Part shown: positions 49,460 through 58,120 of the stretch, one piece after another
Numbering within the stretch: position 1 is the first letter of the stretch
Layout of the letters: the number at the start of each line of letters is the position of its first letter
Source: Pseudomonadota bacterium
Lineage (GTDB): Bacteria; Pseudomonadota; Gammaproteobacteria; Steroidobacterales; Steroidobacteraceae
DNA: 64,000 bases
Direction of reading: 5' to 3'
NCBI GenBank assembly: GCA_021847105.1
Contig: JAJZUT010000011.1
Coordinates: forward strand, 58,486 to 122,485
Notes under the pieces: generated by a model
What the model saw: the letters and a program-made list of their open reading frames with translations, nothing else
Database searches by the model: none
What the model was told of the DNA's origin: nothing
Position numbers and translations under genes: made by a program

Positions 49460-50962
49460 GTGAACGCAGACCGCCGCATCCAGCGCATCGTCATCGTCGG
49501 AGGCGGATCGGCCGGCTGGATGGCGGCGGCGGCGCTCGCCGAGGCGCTGCGCGGCAGCTGTCAGATTGAACTGATCGAGTCTTCCTCGATCGGCACCATC
49601 GGCGTCGGTGAGGCGACCATCCCGCCAATCAGGGCCTTCAATCAACAGCTGGGACTGGATGAGAACGCGTTCCTCGCCGCGACGGGCGGCACGTTCAAGC
49701 TCGGCATCGAATTCGTCGGTTGGACGCAACCGGGAGAGCGGTACTTTCATCCCTTCGGACGCTTCGGACCCGATCACGACGGAGTCGCGTTCGATCAATA
49801 CTGGCTGCGCGAGCGAGCAAGCGGCCAGCAACTGGCGCTCGAGGAGTACTCCATGTCCTGCGCAGCGGCGCGTGCCGGCCGCTTTGATCGCCCGCCGGGC
49901 GATCCGCGCCAAGTGCTTTCCGCCCTCGTCTATGCCTACCACTTCGATGCGTCTCTCTATGCCGGACTCCTGCGCCGCTACGCGCAAGAGCGCGCGGTGC
50001 GCCGTACCGATGGCACGGTCGTGGACGTGCGGCTGCGCAGTAAGGACGGCTTCGTTGAAGCCGTGGCGCTTGAAGGAGGCCGGCATGTCGAGGGAGACCT
50101 GTTCATCGACTGCTCCGGATTTCGCAGTCTTCTGATGGAGGGAGCGCTCGGCATCGAACTGGATAACTGGGGACACTGGTTGCCCTGCAACCGAGCAGTG
50201 ACGGTGGGCTGCACCGCAGGTGCACAATTGCCGCCATACACACAATCGACCGCACATGCGGCGGGCTGGCAGTGGCGGATCCCGCTGCAGCACCGCATCG
50301 GCAATGGCCACGTCTACTGCAGCGAATACATGAGCGAAGACGAAGCCACGGCGGTCTTGCTTGCCCACTTGGACGGCGAGCCTATTGGCGAGCCACGCTC
50401 GCTGCGCTTCACCACCGGAGTGCGGCGGCAGACCTGGGCTCGCAACTGCGTAGCCATCGGCCTCGCGGCCGGCTTCATCGAACCGCTCGAGTCGACCGCA
50501 CTGCACCTTGTCCAATCAGCGCTCACCCGGCTACTCCTGCTGTTTCCGGATCGCGATTTTGATCCGGCGCTCGCGGCAGAATTCAACCGTGCGACCCGCG
50601 CAGAATACGAATGGATTCGTGATTTCCTGATCCTGCATTATCACGCGCAGCGGCGAGAGGAATCGATGTGGCGCCACACGCGCTCGATGCCCATCCCCGA
50701 AACCCTGCGCGCGCGTATCGATCATTTCCGTCACTGTGGGCAACCAATAGTCGAAGCCCCCGAGTTGTTCCAGCGGAACAACTGGCTGGCCGTACTCCTC
50801 GGACAGCAGGTCTGGCCGCAGCGATACCATCCCCTGGCCGACGTTCGCGGCGGTGACGTGTCGCAGTTCCTCGCCTGGGTCCACAACGCTGTGCGCAAGA
50901 CCGCAGCCTCACTGCCTACGCACCGGGAATACCTCGAGCGCCATTGCCGGGCAATGCTCTGA
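49460..50962 (+). CDS. Tryptophan-halogenase family flavoprotein
   Basis: 500-residue FAD-dependent protein with dinucleotide-binding GGGSAGWMAAAALAE, IGVGEATIPP, the conserved FKLGIEF Lys region, and the family motif WxWxIP as WQWRIPL. LAAGFIEPLESTALHLVQSAL follows further on. Members of this family beside TonB receptor genes are common in Xanthomonadales and Caulobacter-like bacteria, where the substrate is usually unknown. Flavin-dependent halogenation or a related oxidation is inferred. The start is GTG 49460. It follows gntR1 and so is likely part of the GlcNAc regulon. Confidence 0.85.
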   Translation: MNADRRIQRIVIVGGGSAGWMAAAALAEALRGSCQIELIESSSIGTIGVGEATIPPIRAFNQQLGLDENAFLAATGGTFKLGIEFVGWTQPGERYFHPFGRFGPDHDGVAFDQYWLRERASGQQLALEEYSMSCAAARAGRFDRPPGDPRQVLSALVYAYHFDASLYAGLLRRYAQERAVRRTDGTVVDVRLRSKDGFVEAVALEGGRHVEGDLFIDCSGFRSLLMEGALGIELDNWGHWLPCNRAVTVGCTAGAQLPPYTQSTAHAAGWQWRIPLQHRIGNGHVYCSEYMSEDEATAVLLAHLDGEPIGEPRSLRFTTGVRRQTWARNCVAIGLAAGFIEPLESTALHLVQSALTRLLLLFPDRDFDPALAAEFNRATRAEYEWIRDFLILHYHAQRREESMWRHTRSMPIPETLRARIDHFRHCGQPIVEAPELFQRNNWLAVLLGQQVWPQRYHPLADVRGGDVSQFLAWVHNAVRKTAASLPTHREYLERHCRAML

Positions 50963-51005
50963 CATCCGCTCATCGCCGCGCGAGTGATGAGGGCACCCCG
51001 CCCGG

Positions 51006-51797
51006 TTACGTAGGACCGAATAACTCCGGCAGCTCCAGGCCGCGAGCCCGAGCCAACTCGAGAAACCGGCGCTCCCAGTCATCCGAACGCGCATCACTCT
51101 GGCGACGCAGCGCGGGCGGCGCCACGCTCACCCCGTCCCGTGGCACTTCGAGAAACTCGAGCACCCTGAGCACGGTGGCCTCGTAGGAAACGGTTAATTC
51201 CTCATAGGTGATGAGTAGCATCTGCACTCGATGCGCCAGAAAGAAGCATGCCCATTCCGTATCGAACCCGTTCACGGCACGCAGATAGCGCACGATGGAT
51301 TCGAAGTCGAACTGAAGATTCGCATCGGCCTGCCGTCCACCCTGTGGTATGTCATTCGAGCGCCAGATCCGCGTACTATCGGCGCGCAGATAGGAAATCG
51401 CCTGTGCCAGCTTATTCTTGCGTCGCAGCCAGACGTAGCGCGGCGCCGCACCGAGTTTCATGGTGAGCAGTTCATGAACGGAAGCGCTCGATGGTGCGTA
51501 TTTGAGGGCCGCGCTCGCACGCAGTTTTGCCATGAGTGCTGGACCCTGGGGCCACAGGAGCTTAAAGCCGAACACCCCATTGGCGCCGGTTCGCGCCGCG
51601 CGCACCTTGTCGAAGTAATCGGCGTCGCATTCAATGCCGAATGCTTCCCGCCACAGGCGGTCGAGTGGCTCATAACCTTTGAAGAACTCATCCGGCGAAC
51701 CCGCACGGCCGGTGCTGCTCAGAGCCTCGGCCAGCAGAGTGCTGCCGGTCCGTGGTGCCGTGCAGATCAAATAATTCACCGCGCTATTCGGGCTCAT
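51006..51797 (-). CDS. Stf0-like sulfotransferase
   Basis: 263-residue PAPS-dependent sulfotransferase. The 5'-phosphosulfate loop TAPRTGSTLLAEAL is near residues 13-26, with GSPDEFFKGYEPL, VWLRRKNKLAQAISYLRA (3'-phosphate-binding type) and LLITYEELTVSYEATVLRVLEFL. The Stf0 family sulfates trehalose in mycobacteria. Here, placed among chitin/GlcNAc genes and a TonB receptor, a glycan or peptide acceptor is possible. It begins 44 nt after the JmjC gene on the same strand. Confidence 0.85.
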   Translation of the reverse strand: MSPNSAVNYLICTAPRTGSTLLAEALSSTGRAGSPDEFFKGYEPLDRLWREAFGIECDADYFDKVRAARTGANGVFGFKLLWPQGPALMAKLRASAALKYAPSSASVHELLTMKLGAAPRYVWLRRKNKLAQAISYLRADSTRIWRSNDIPQGGRQADANLQFDFESIVRYLRAVNGFDTEWACFFLAHRVQMLLITYEELTVSYEATVLRVLEFLEVPRDGVSVAPPALRRQSDARSDDWERRFLELARARGLELPELFGPT

Positions 51798-51840
51798 CCG
51801 CTATCTCCGCGTCGCACCGGCGCCAATCGCTCGAGCCTCG

Positions 51841-52887
51841 CTAGCGGCCCTGCTGCAGCTTGCCCACCAGGTACGCCCGCCAGCGCGAGAGGGCCTGACC
51901 CTCGAGCGCTCCCAGCACGCCGTGTCGGTGGCGCGGTATGTGTCCGACTGCCACCTCGGGCTCATCGAACACGAAGTGATCCAGCAACGCCCGCCACGCC
52001 CGACGTGTGGGTGCAGGCAGGCGGCGCAGATTCAAGATCGCGAGCGTAAGGGCATCGAACCCCGAATCCGTTGCCGTTTCCGCAGTCGGGGCGGGATTCC
52101 ACCAGTAATTCACCAGGACATTGAAGCGATCGAGCGACTCGACGTGATGCCACCACAATGGCGGGATGTAAATCCCATCCCCCGGCTCAAGCACGGCACT
52201 CACGGATGCCGCCAGCGCGCGGCGGAATCGCGGGAAGCGCGCCAAGTCGGGCTGGTGCAGCGACACCAGGCTGATCGGCGCACCAGTGGGCGCGAAATCG
52301 AGCGGACCGATATACAGGTTGCCGATCTGCTCGGGCGGGAACAAAGTAAAGCGGCGACGGCCACTGACCACACAGCCGATGTTGTTCCACTCATCGAGGT
52401 GCGTGGGCGTGGTGATTGCCGTACCCAGCCAGATCCTCGGCACGACCGAGTCCTCGAGAAAGCTCAGCCGGTTCTCCGCGCAGAATCCCGGCAGACAGCC
52501 GCTCACGAGCGCACTCTGAACCGCAACGGCCGGCGCACGCTCGAAGCTCGCATACCGCAGCACCTGCTCCGCCACCGCGCTCAGAGCCAGGCGATTGCGA
52601 ATGAAATTGAATCCGGCCATGTCGGCGTCGTAGAACACGCGACCGGCGGCCTCCGGTGCAGTCATGATCGCATCGACGGGCTGACCGTTGTCGAATCGCT
52701 TGAGGTATCGGGCCAGATCCATGGCCGAATGACTTCCGGCCATCACCGCCGGCCACTCGCGCGCCACTCCCCGTAGCACCACCGGCTCTGCGGCGAAAAT
52801 CAATTCCCGCAGGGCTTGAACACGGCCCCCGTCGAGTTCGCGGATGGGCGCGCCGGGCGGACGAGGTGAGTCGGACGACGACGCCAC
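51841..52887 (-). CDS. JmjC/cupin_8 domain oxygenase-like protein
   Basis: About 348 residues. It has PVVLRGVAREWPAV, a His-X-Asp iron site THLDEWNN, further cupin strands GRRRFTLFPPEQIGNLYIGP, and the distal His in PPLWWHHVESLDRFNVLVNYWW. These features match 2-oxoglutarate/Fe(II)-dependent cupin_8 hydroxylases. The C-terminal helical part may mediate dimerisation. GTG 52887 is taken as the start; the frame is open further upstream without motifs. It lies between the TonB receptor and the sulfotransferase, all minus strand. Confidence 0.83.
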   Translation of the reverse strand: MASSSDSPRPPGAPIRELDGGRVQALRELIFAAEPVVLRGVAREWPAVMAGSHSAMDLARYLKRFDNGQPVDAIMTAPEAAGRVFYDADMAGFNFIRNRLALSAVAEQVLRYASFERAPAVAVQSALVSGCLPGFCAENRLSFLEDSVVPRIWLGTAITTPTHLDEWNNIGCVVSGRRRFTLFPPEQIGNLYIGPLDFAPTGAPISLVSLHQPDLARFPRFRRALAASVSAVLEPGDGIYIPPLWWHHVESLDRFNVLVNYWWNPAPTAETATDSGFDALTLAILNLRRLPAPTRRAWRALLDHFVFDEPEVAVGHIPRHRHGVLGALEGQALSRWRAYLVGKLQQGR

Positions 52888-52889
52888 CG

Positions 52890-53354
52890 TTACCCCAGCT
52901 GCCGCTGCCAGAACGAGCCCCGGGGGGGCGACGGAACCTGTGCGAGCGTCGGCTGATGATGGACACAGATTGCCGCGTTGTGCTCGACCAAACCCTCGAT
53001 CTGCTCCGGCCCGCAGCCGCTTCTCTCGGCATTCCCGGCGCGCGGCGAATATGGATCGAGAAACACTCCGCTGCCCCCGGGGCACGCACAGCAGCACCCG
53101 CTGCAATGGCCGCTACCGACCGCCTGCGCCAGGACACCCGCCGCGAGGCGACCGCCACCCAACCGAGCCGAATTGACTTGCTTCGACCGCTCCGGGCGGA
53201 TGATGTTGGCGCCATTCGCAAGCCCGAACGCAGGCCGGATCCGGCTGAATGCCACCACCCCGCCGACGAAGCCAGCGTCGGGGACGCCCAAAGGCACCAC
53301 CGGCGGCGGCGCCGGGAGATTGAACGAATCCTCAGAGACCGTGGCGCTCGTCAT
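52890..53354 (-). CDS. Hypothetical protein upstream of the JmjC gene (doubtful)
   Basis: 154-residue frame ending 2 nt before the JmjC start, with high third-position GC but no recognised motif, no good ribosome binding site and a Cys-cluster (HCSGCCCACPG). It may be a real small protein, a decayed member of the TonB-associated set, or a chance frame. The surrounding 52888-53465 interval has nothing better. Confidence 0.25.
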   Translation of the reverse strand: MTSATVSEDSFNLPAPPPVVPLGVPDAGFVGGVVAFSRIRPAFGLANGANIIRPERSKQVNSARLGGGRLAAGVLAQAVGSGHCSGCCCACPGGSGVFLDPYSPRAGNAERSGCGPEQIEGLVEHNAAICVHHQPTLAQVPSPPRGSFWQRQLG

Positions 53355-53427
53355 AGACTCGGTGCATCAGACTCCCCGAGGCATGCTGATCGCCTTGCCT
53401 GGACGCCGTCAAGCCTGTCTGGCCTCC

Positions 53428-53456
53428 CGGCCCGCCGGCCAGACGCCGGCGGGCCG
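53428..53456 (-). terminator. Strong hairpin after the GlcNAc TonB receptor gene
   Basis: Perfect 12-bp stem CGGCCCGCCGGC/GCCGGCGGGCCG with a 5-nt loop, 10 nt after the receptor stop. There is no T-tract, so it may terminate poorly or protect the 3' end. Confidence 0.55.
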
Positions 53457-53465
53457 ATTGCGATC

Positions 53466-56282
53466 TCAGAGTACGAACCGGAAGTCCAAGAAATACTGCC
53501 GGCCATTCAGGTAAAACGCCCTCGGCTGATCCTGATTGGCCGCGTAGTACTTCAGCTCCGGGTTGTTCAGGTTCTGCCCAACCAGCGAGATCGAGAAGAT
53601 CTTGTTAACGTTGTAATTCAAAGAGGCTGCGAGCGTACCCACACCCATCATCGTAAACGCCGTGCTGCGATCGACCCCACTGAAGAACTGCGATCTGTAG
53701 GTATACGCGACACGTGCGCTGAAGCTGCTGTTCTCGTAGAAGCCAACGATGTTGTACGTCTCTTTTGACAAACCCACGACCCGACTGCCACCGGGCAATC
53801 CAGATGGGTTTGTCGCACTGCCGTTGTTCAACGTGGCGTTTGCCTCGAGCCCCCAGTTGGTGAAGAACTGCTGTTCATAGTTGAGCTCGACACCATGCAC
53901 ATTGGCACTAGCCTCCTCGGGGGCCGTAATGGCATACGTCCCTTCAAAGCCCTGCGGATGAGCCACGTCAAAAGTCATGTACTGCTCGTTGACGGTGCCA
54001 TACGACACATAGTTCGAGAGCCGCATGTAGTAGGCCTCGGCCGACAGCACCGACTTGGGATTGAAGTACCACTCGAGGCCCGCGTTCACGTTGGTTGCCT
54101 TGATGGGCGCCAGGTTCGGGTTGCTGCCCGTGCCAGTGCCCACACCGCCCCCGTACGTGGCCTGAACTTCCAAGGAGGTCGATCCGGCCAGGGCGGAATA
54201 AGCAGGTCGCGCCATGGTCTGCGCGACGGCCAGGCGTCCGACCAAATCGTGTGTCAGATCGAGCTTCAGGTTGGCGCTCGGCAGAACATCGGTATAGCTG
54301 TGATTGGTCGTCACTTGCGCGTACGAACCGAACGCTGAGGTCGTGATCGCACCCGGCGTCGTCGCCGGCACGCCGACGTTCGTGACGATACTGTCCTGCG
54401 TTCTCACGAACCGCAGGCCGACGTTGCCGCTCCAGTGGTGGCCGTTGAGATCGAGCTGCACGTACCCGGAGGTATCCTTCTCCCGCAGACCAAAATCGAC
54501 CGTCCAATCCGCGCGCGTGATGGGATTGCGGTTGGTGTAGGACAGATCGTAGGCAGCAAGCTGCGCCGGCGTAAAATACCAGATCTGGGTCGGGAATCCC
54601 GATCCCAGCCCAAAGCCGAAATTGGTCGGGAAGTTCTGGTAGCCGGTGGGGTAATTGGCCGGATTATAGGCCGAGTACTGGGCCCCAGCCGCGCAGTAAT
54701 ACGGCGGTGAGCCCCAGTCGAAAGCTCCGCCATTGCACGCCGGTCCTTGTCCGATTGCGTTCCACAGATGTCGGTCGTGCGTCTTGTAGTCCGCACCGAA
54801 CTTCACATCGCTGAACACACCTCGGTCCAGCGCGTAGTCCGCGTCGATCTTGCCCCAACGCTCGGCATCAAGCACGTCGATGTTCTGATCGCCAAAGATC
54901 CAGCTGAACGCGACCGGGGTACCGCCGGGCGTTGGGCTGGTATTGACGGTATTGCCGAGGTTCCAGCTGGCTGCGGTTGCGGTGCCGTGCATCGTGTACG
55001 AGCCGCCCGCGCCGACGCCGGGCAGCGTCTCGAGCACGTTCTGATTCGGAGTCCTGCTGTGACCGAAGGACGCACCCGCATCCCACGACAACGCCCAGTT
55101 GTCGTCCGGCCGCCATTTACCGCTGAAATCCGCCCAATTGGTGCTGGCGCTCTCATCCGGCCGCGAAATTTGATCGTACACCCCGAAATTCTTCCCTGCC
55201 ACCGGCGCCCAGGTCGCCGAGGTCAGCGTATTACCCTGGACCGTGTACTGCGCTGGCGCCAGACCTTCACCAATGATTTCTGACGGCCAGATCGAGTAAC
55301 TTCGATTGTAGTTGGTCGCTTCGAGCTTCGAACTGAACAGGTTCAAATTGAGAGACAACGAGTGATTCGGCCGCCATTCGATGTCGGCATTGCCGCCATT
55401 GCGTTGGGTGCGCTGCGTGAAATACGCGGCATCGAGGATGCCCGGGTAGTACACGTTCGCCAGCGCGGGATTGGCGGTTGCCACCGGGCTGGTCGGGCTG
55501 ATCTGGTTGTATCCCAGCATCTCCTGCCCGTCGCGCCGGAAGTGTTCCGTCTCGGAGAACAGCTGCAGCATCACCCCGAAGGTTCGATCGCTGTTCATCC
55601 AGTCGCCGAGGGCATTGAATTGAGGGTCAGTGCGGCTCGCCAATGTGTCATGAACCGCACCGACATCTGCCTCGAGAGTGACGGATTTATTGAAATCGAG
55701 CGCCTTGCGCGTCACAACGTCCACTTCACCCGCGACGCCTCCTGCGGGCAGGGATGCCTCGGGAGACTTGTAGACCTTGATCTCTTTGACGATTTCCGCC
55801 GGCAGCAGCGTGTAGTCGAAGCTGCGTCCCGCCTCCTGGCTCTGATCCAGCACGAACCAGTCACCCGAAGCGACCGAATGGCCGTTGAGCGTGGTCATAG
55901 TGAGGCCTGGACTTAAGCCACGCAAACTCACGCGGTCGGACTCGGCAAACCCGCCTTCGGTGGCGCCCGCCGTGCTGATGTTGACACCGGGCAGTCGCTC
56001 CAATGCATCGGCAACGTTCCGGTCCGGCATCTTGCCGATGCTCTCGGCAGTGACAACAGACACGGTGCCAACAGCGCCGCGCTCCAGCGCAAGCGATTTT
56101 TCAAGTGAGTATCGGATGCCCGAGACGACGATTGTCTGCAGCGCGACGGGAGCACTCTTGCTCTTCGTGGTGGGCTGCGTGTGCTCCTGAGCAGGCAGCG
56201 GCCGCGCCTGCGCCGGGTCATTGTGCCCGAACAGTGCCATCGCGACGGCTGTACCGATCAACGTGGACCTTGCGATTCTCAT
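53466..56282 (-). CDS. TonB-dependent receptor, probable chitooligosaccharide/GlcNAc transporter
   Basis: 938-residue outer-membrane receptor starting at ATG 56282 (MRIARSTLIGTAVAMALFG), with GGTGAG upstream. A signal peptide and TonB-box-like segment are followed by the plug (RNVADALERLPGVNIST, RVSLRGLSPGLTMTTLNGHSVASGDW, EIVKEIKVYKSPEASLPAGGVAGEVDV) and a barrel ending FLDFRFVL. There is no STN domain, so unlike the lasso receptors it is not a signalling type. It belongs to the Xanthomonas/Caulobacter-type receptor family. An operator site upstream and the nag context make chitin oligomers or GlcNAc the likely substrate. Confidence 0.92.
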   Translation of the reverse strand: MRIARSTLIGTAVAMALFGHNDPAQARPLPAQEHTQPTTKSKSAPVALQTIVVSGIRYSLEKSLALERGAVGTVSVVTAESIGKMPDRNVADALERLPGVNISTAGATEGGFAESDRVSLRGLSPGLTMTTLNGHSVASGDWFVLDQSQEAGRSFDYTLLPAEIVKEIKVYKSPEASLPAGGVAGEVDVVTRKALDFNKSVTLEADVGAVHDTLASRTDPQFNALGDWMNSDRTFGVMLQLFSETEHFRRDGQEMLGYNQISPTSPVATANPALANVYYPGILDAAYFTQRTQRNGGNADIEWRPNHSLSLNLNLFSSKLEATNYNRSYSIWPSEIIGEGLAPAQYTVQGNTLTSATWAPVAGKNFGVYDQISRPDESASTNWADFSGKWRPDDNWALSWDAGASFGHSRTPNQNVLETLPGVGAGGSYTMHGTATAASWNLGNTVNTSPTPGGTPVAFSWIFGDQNIDVLDAERWGKIDADYALDRGVFSDVKFGADYKTHDRHLWNAIGQGPACNGGAFDWGSPPYYCAAGAQYSAYNPANYPTGYQNFPTNFGFGLGSGFPTQIWYFTPAQLAAYDLSYTNRNPITRADWTVDFGLREKDTSGYVQLDLNGHHWSGNVGLRFVRTQDSIVTNVGVPATTPGAITTSAFGSYAQVTTNHSYTDVLPSANLKLDLTHDLVGRLAVAQTMARPAYSALAGSTSLEVQATYGGGVGTGTGSNPNLAPIKATNVNAGLEWYFNPKSVLSAEAYYMRLSNYVSYGTVNEQYMTFDVAHPQGFEGTYAITAPEEASANVHGVELNYEQQFFTNWGLEANATLNNGSATNPSGLPGGSRVVGLSKETYNIVGFYENSSFSARVAYTYRSQFFSGVDRSTAFTMMGVGTLAASLNYNVNKIFSISLVGQNLNNPELKYYAANQDQPRAFYLNGRQYFLDFRFVL

Positions 56283-56427
56283 AGATTGCTCACCCCGAAT
56301 GTTTTCAGATGTTGTCGTTGCAACAAGAACCAGCCCGCGCCGCGGCCCATTTGCCTGCTCGAGTCCTTGCGAGCCGAAATCCGAACCAGCCCCCCATGGA
56401 CAACCCGCGAACATGACCACTTCGTAG

Positions 56428-56444
56428 CCACTATAATACCAGTT
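56428..56444 (-). promoter_or_regulatory. Predicted NagR-type operator at the TonB receptor gene
   Basis: CCACTATAATACCAGTT (reverse complement AACTGGTATTATAGTGG) is one base different from the site upstream of the chitinase operon. It lies about 150 bp upstream of the receptor start. Confidence 0.6.
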
Positions 56445-57189
56445 CAATAAAATCGCTACACCTGAAAATTGTTGCGTGGCGCTAAATGAGATACGACAAA
56501 TAAATCATATAGTTATGAATATTGCTGTATTCTCGGCACAACATATTGGTTCTTGATTGGTATCTCTCTGGATACTTCACCGATCGGTGCCGCAGCCTCT
56601 GAATGACCGACTTACGCGCTCAAGCACAGAATTGCACACCGAGGTCGGTGCGACCGCCGCCTCGACTGGCCAGGATGGCTCTCCTTGACCCAACGCCAGT
56701 GTCGCGCCGCGTGCGATCTGCGCCGGCGGTCTCACGGTGCAACGCGAGCAGATGCAGGCCGGGGCGAATGCCCGGAAATCATATGGGCAACTTGGCGATG
56801 GTCCGCGATTCGATTCCGATTCGGCACTCGAACCGTGAAGCGCAAGGCAATTGAACCTCGTGCCCGCGAAGACGGACCCGGCATGATGGCCGAACGTAAC
56901 GGCGACCTTTTGCTACGCGAGTTGTTCGGCGGTCGGAGCGGGCAGCACGCTCGGGCAACCCCGTTCCCGCACTCTCCGTCAATCCGCCTGCCGCCGGCAC
57001 CGGAGAGGGCGCAATGCGTCCGCGGCCGAAAGGGAACGCCTGTGGAGGCGACACGCCGCAGCGCAGCGGCCGCAAAATTCTCGAGAAAGTTCGCATCCAG
57101 CCCGCATTCCCGGAACCGAGCTCAGGCGGACATCCGCGTGTTCCCGGTCGGACGCACCAACGCCAATCGGGCGTTACGCTGGCACCATA

Positions 57190-57221
57190 CTGGTACCTTT
57201 TTAGTGCCACTGTAATACCCA
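57190..57221 (-). promoter_or_regulatory. Predicted composite NagR-type operator
   Basis: CTGGTACC (57190-57197), then GTGCCACTGTAATACC, nearly identical to the composite at 46310-46339. It lies between the TonB receptor and gntR2, so it could serve either unit. Confidence 0.5.
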
Positions 57222-57323
57222 TGTCTCGCAGACCCCTTATCCTCCCGACGCGGGGCGTGCAGTAGTCCGCTTGTCACCGCTCGATCAACACGTTATCAGG
57301 ACCAGTTAGACACCATATTGCTT

Positions 57324-57347
57324 AACTGGTACTATAATGGTATTAAA
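57324..57347 (+). promoter_or_regulatory. Predicted NagR-type operator at gntR2
   Basis: AACTGGTACTATAATGG, followed by TATTAAA, ends 29 nt before the gntR2 ATG. It is the best match to the consensus on the plus strand and fits autoregulation of the gntR2-nagB-nagA2 operon. Confidence 0.6.
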
Positions 57348-57376
57348 TTGGCAGAGTAGATTCGTTTCCGGAGATC

Positions 57377-58120
57377 ATGCCATTGATGCTGACGCAAACG
57401 CTCGGGAAGCTCGACGAAGGCAGTTCGCTACCGCTGTACCAGCAGTTGCAGCGTGCATTGCGCCAAGCGATCGAGACTCGCCAGATCGGCCCCGAGGATG
57501 CCCTGCCTCCGGAGCGCGCCATCGCAGACGAATTTCAGATCTCGCGCATCACGGTACGCAAGGCCATCGACGGGCTGGTCAGTGAGGGACTGCTGGTACG
57601 CCGCCAAGGCGCCGGAACCTTCGTCTGCTCGCGCGTGGAGAAGAACTTCTCCAAGCTGACTTCGTTCTCCGAGGACATGCGTGCCCGCGGCCGCGCGCCA
57701 CGCAGCGTGTGGCTGCGCAAATCCGAGGGCAGCGTCACGCCCGAAGAAGCCCTCACGCTGCGCTCGAGCCCGGGCACACCCGTGTATCGCTTTCATCGCA
57801 TCCGCTACGCAGACGAGGCGCCAATGTCGATCGAGTATGCAACCGTGCTCGCATCCTGCCTGCCCTCGCTCGATGCGGTGGAATCCTCGCTCTATGAGGC
57901 GCTCGAGCGCGCGGGCAATCGCCCGATGCGCGCATTGCAGCGGCTACGCTCAGTGCTGTTCACCGCCGAGCAGGCGAAGCTGCTGCAAATCCGCGAACAC
58001 GACGCAGGACTGCTGGTCGAGCGGGTTGGCTTTTTGAAGGATGGACGCGCCATGGAATTCACCCAGTCGTATTTTCGCGGTGACATCTACGACTTCGTGG
58101 CGGAGCTGAGCGACCTATGA
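57377..58120 (+). CDS. GntR/HutC-family transcriptional regulator (NagR-like), copy 2
   Basis: 247-residue winged-helix regulator with UTRA domain, closely related to copy 1. It has LPLYQQLQRALRQAIE, LPPERAIADEFQISRITVRKAIDGL and the C-terminal QSYFRGDIYDFVAELSDL. The ATG at 57377 follows a GGAGATC sequence. It is the first gene of a tightly coupled operon: its stop overlaps the start of the deaminase gene by 4 nt, and that gene overlaps nagA2. It is likely the local repressor responding to an amino-sugar phosphate. Confidence 0.9.
   Translation: MPLMLTQTLGKLDEGSSLPLYQQLQRALRQAIETRQIGPEDALPPERAIADEFQISRITVRKAIDGLVSEGLLVRRQGAGTFVCSRVEKNFSKLTSFSEDMRARGRAPRSVWLRKSEGSVTPEEALTLRSSPGTPVYRFHRIRYADEAPMSIEYATVLASCLPSLDAVESSLYEALERAGNRPMRALQRLRSVLFTAEQAKLLQIREHDAGLLVERVGFLKDGRAMEFTQSYFRGDIYDFVAELSDL

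Larger units (their letters stand above)
56283..57376. promoter_or_regulatory. Divergent control region between TonB receptor and gntR2-nagB-nagA2
   Basis: About 1.1 kb with no supported gene. It contains an AT-rich block (about 56440-56570), an operator near the receptor (56428-56444), and a composite operator at 57190-57221. A third operator at 57324-57347 lies just upstream of gntR2. A loose extra pair of TTGGT half-sites occurs at 56546-56562. Confidence 0.5.

Noticed and set aside
53466..56282. Possible STN signalling domain on the GlcNAc TonB receptor
   Set aside because: The N-terminus goes from the signal peptide almost directly into the plug and no FecI/FecR pair is adjacent.
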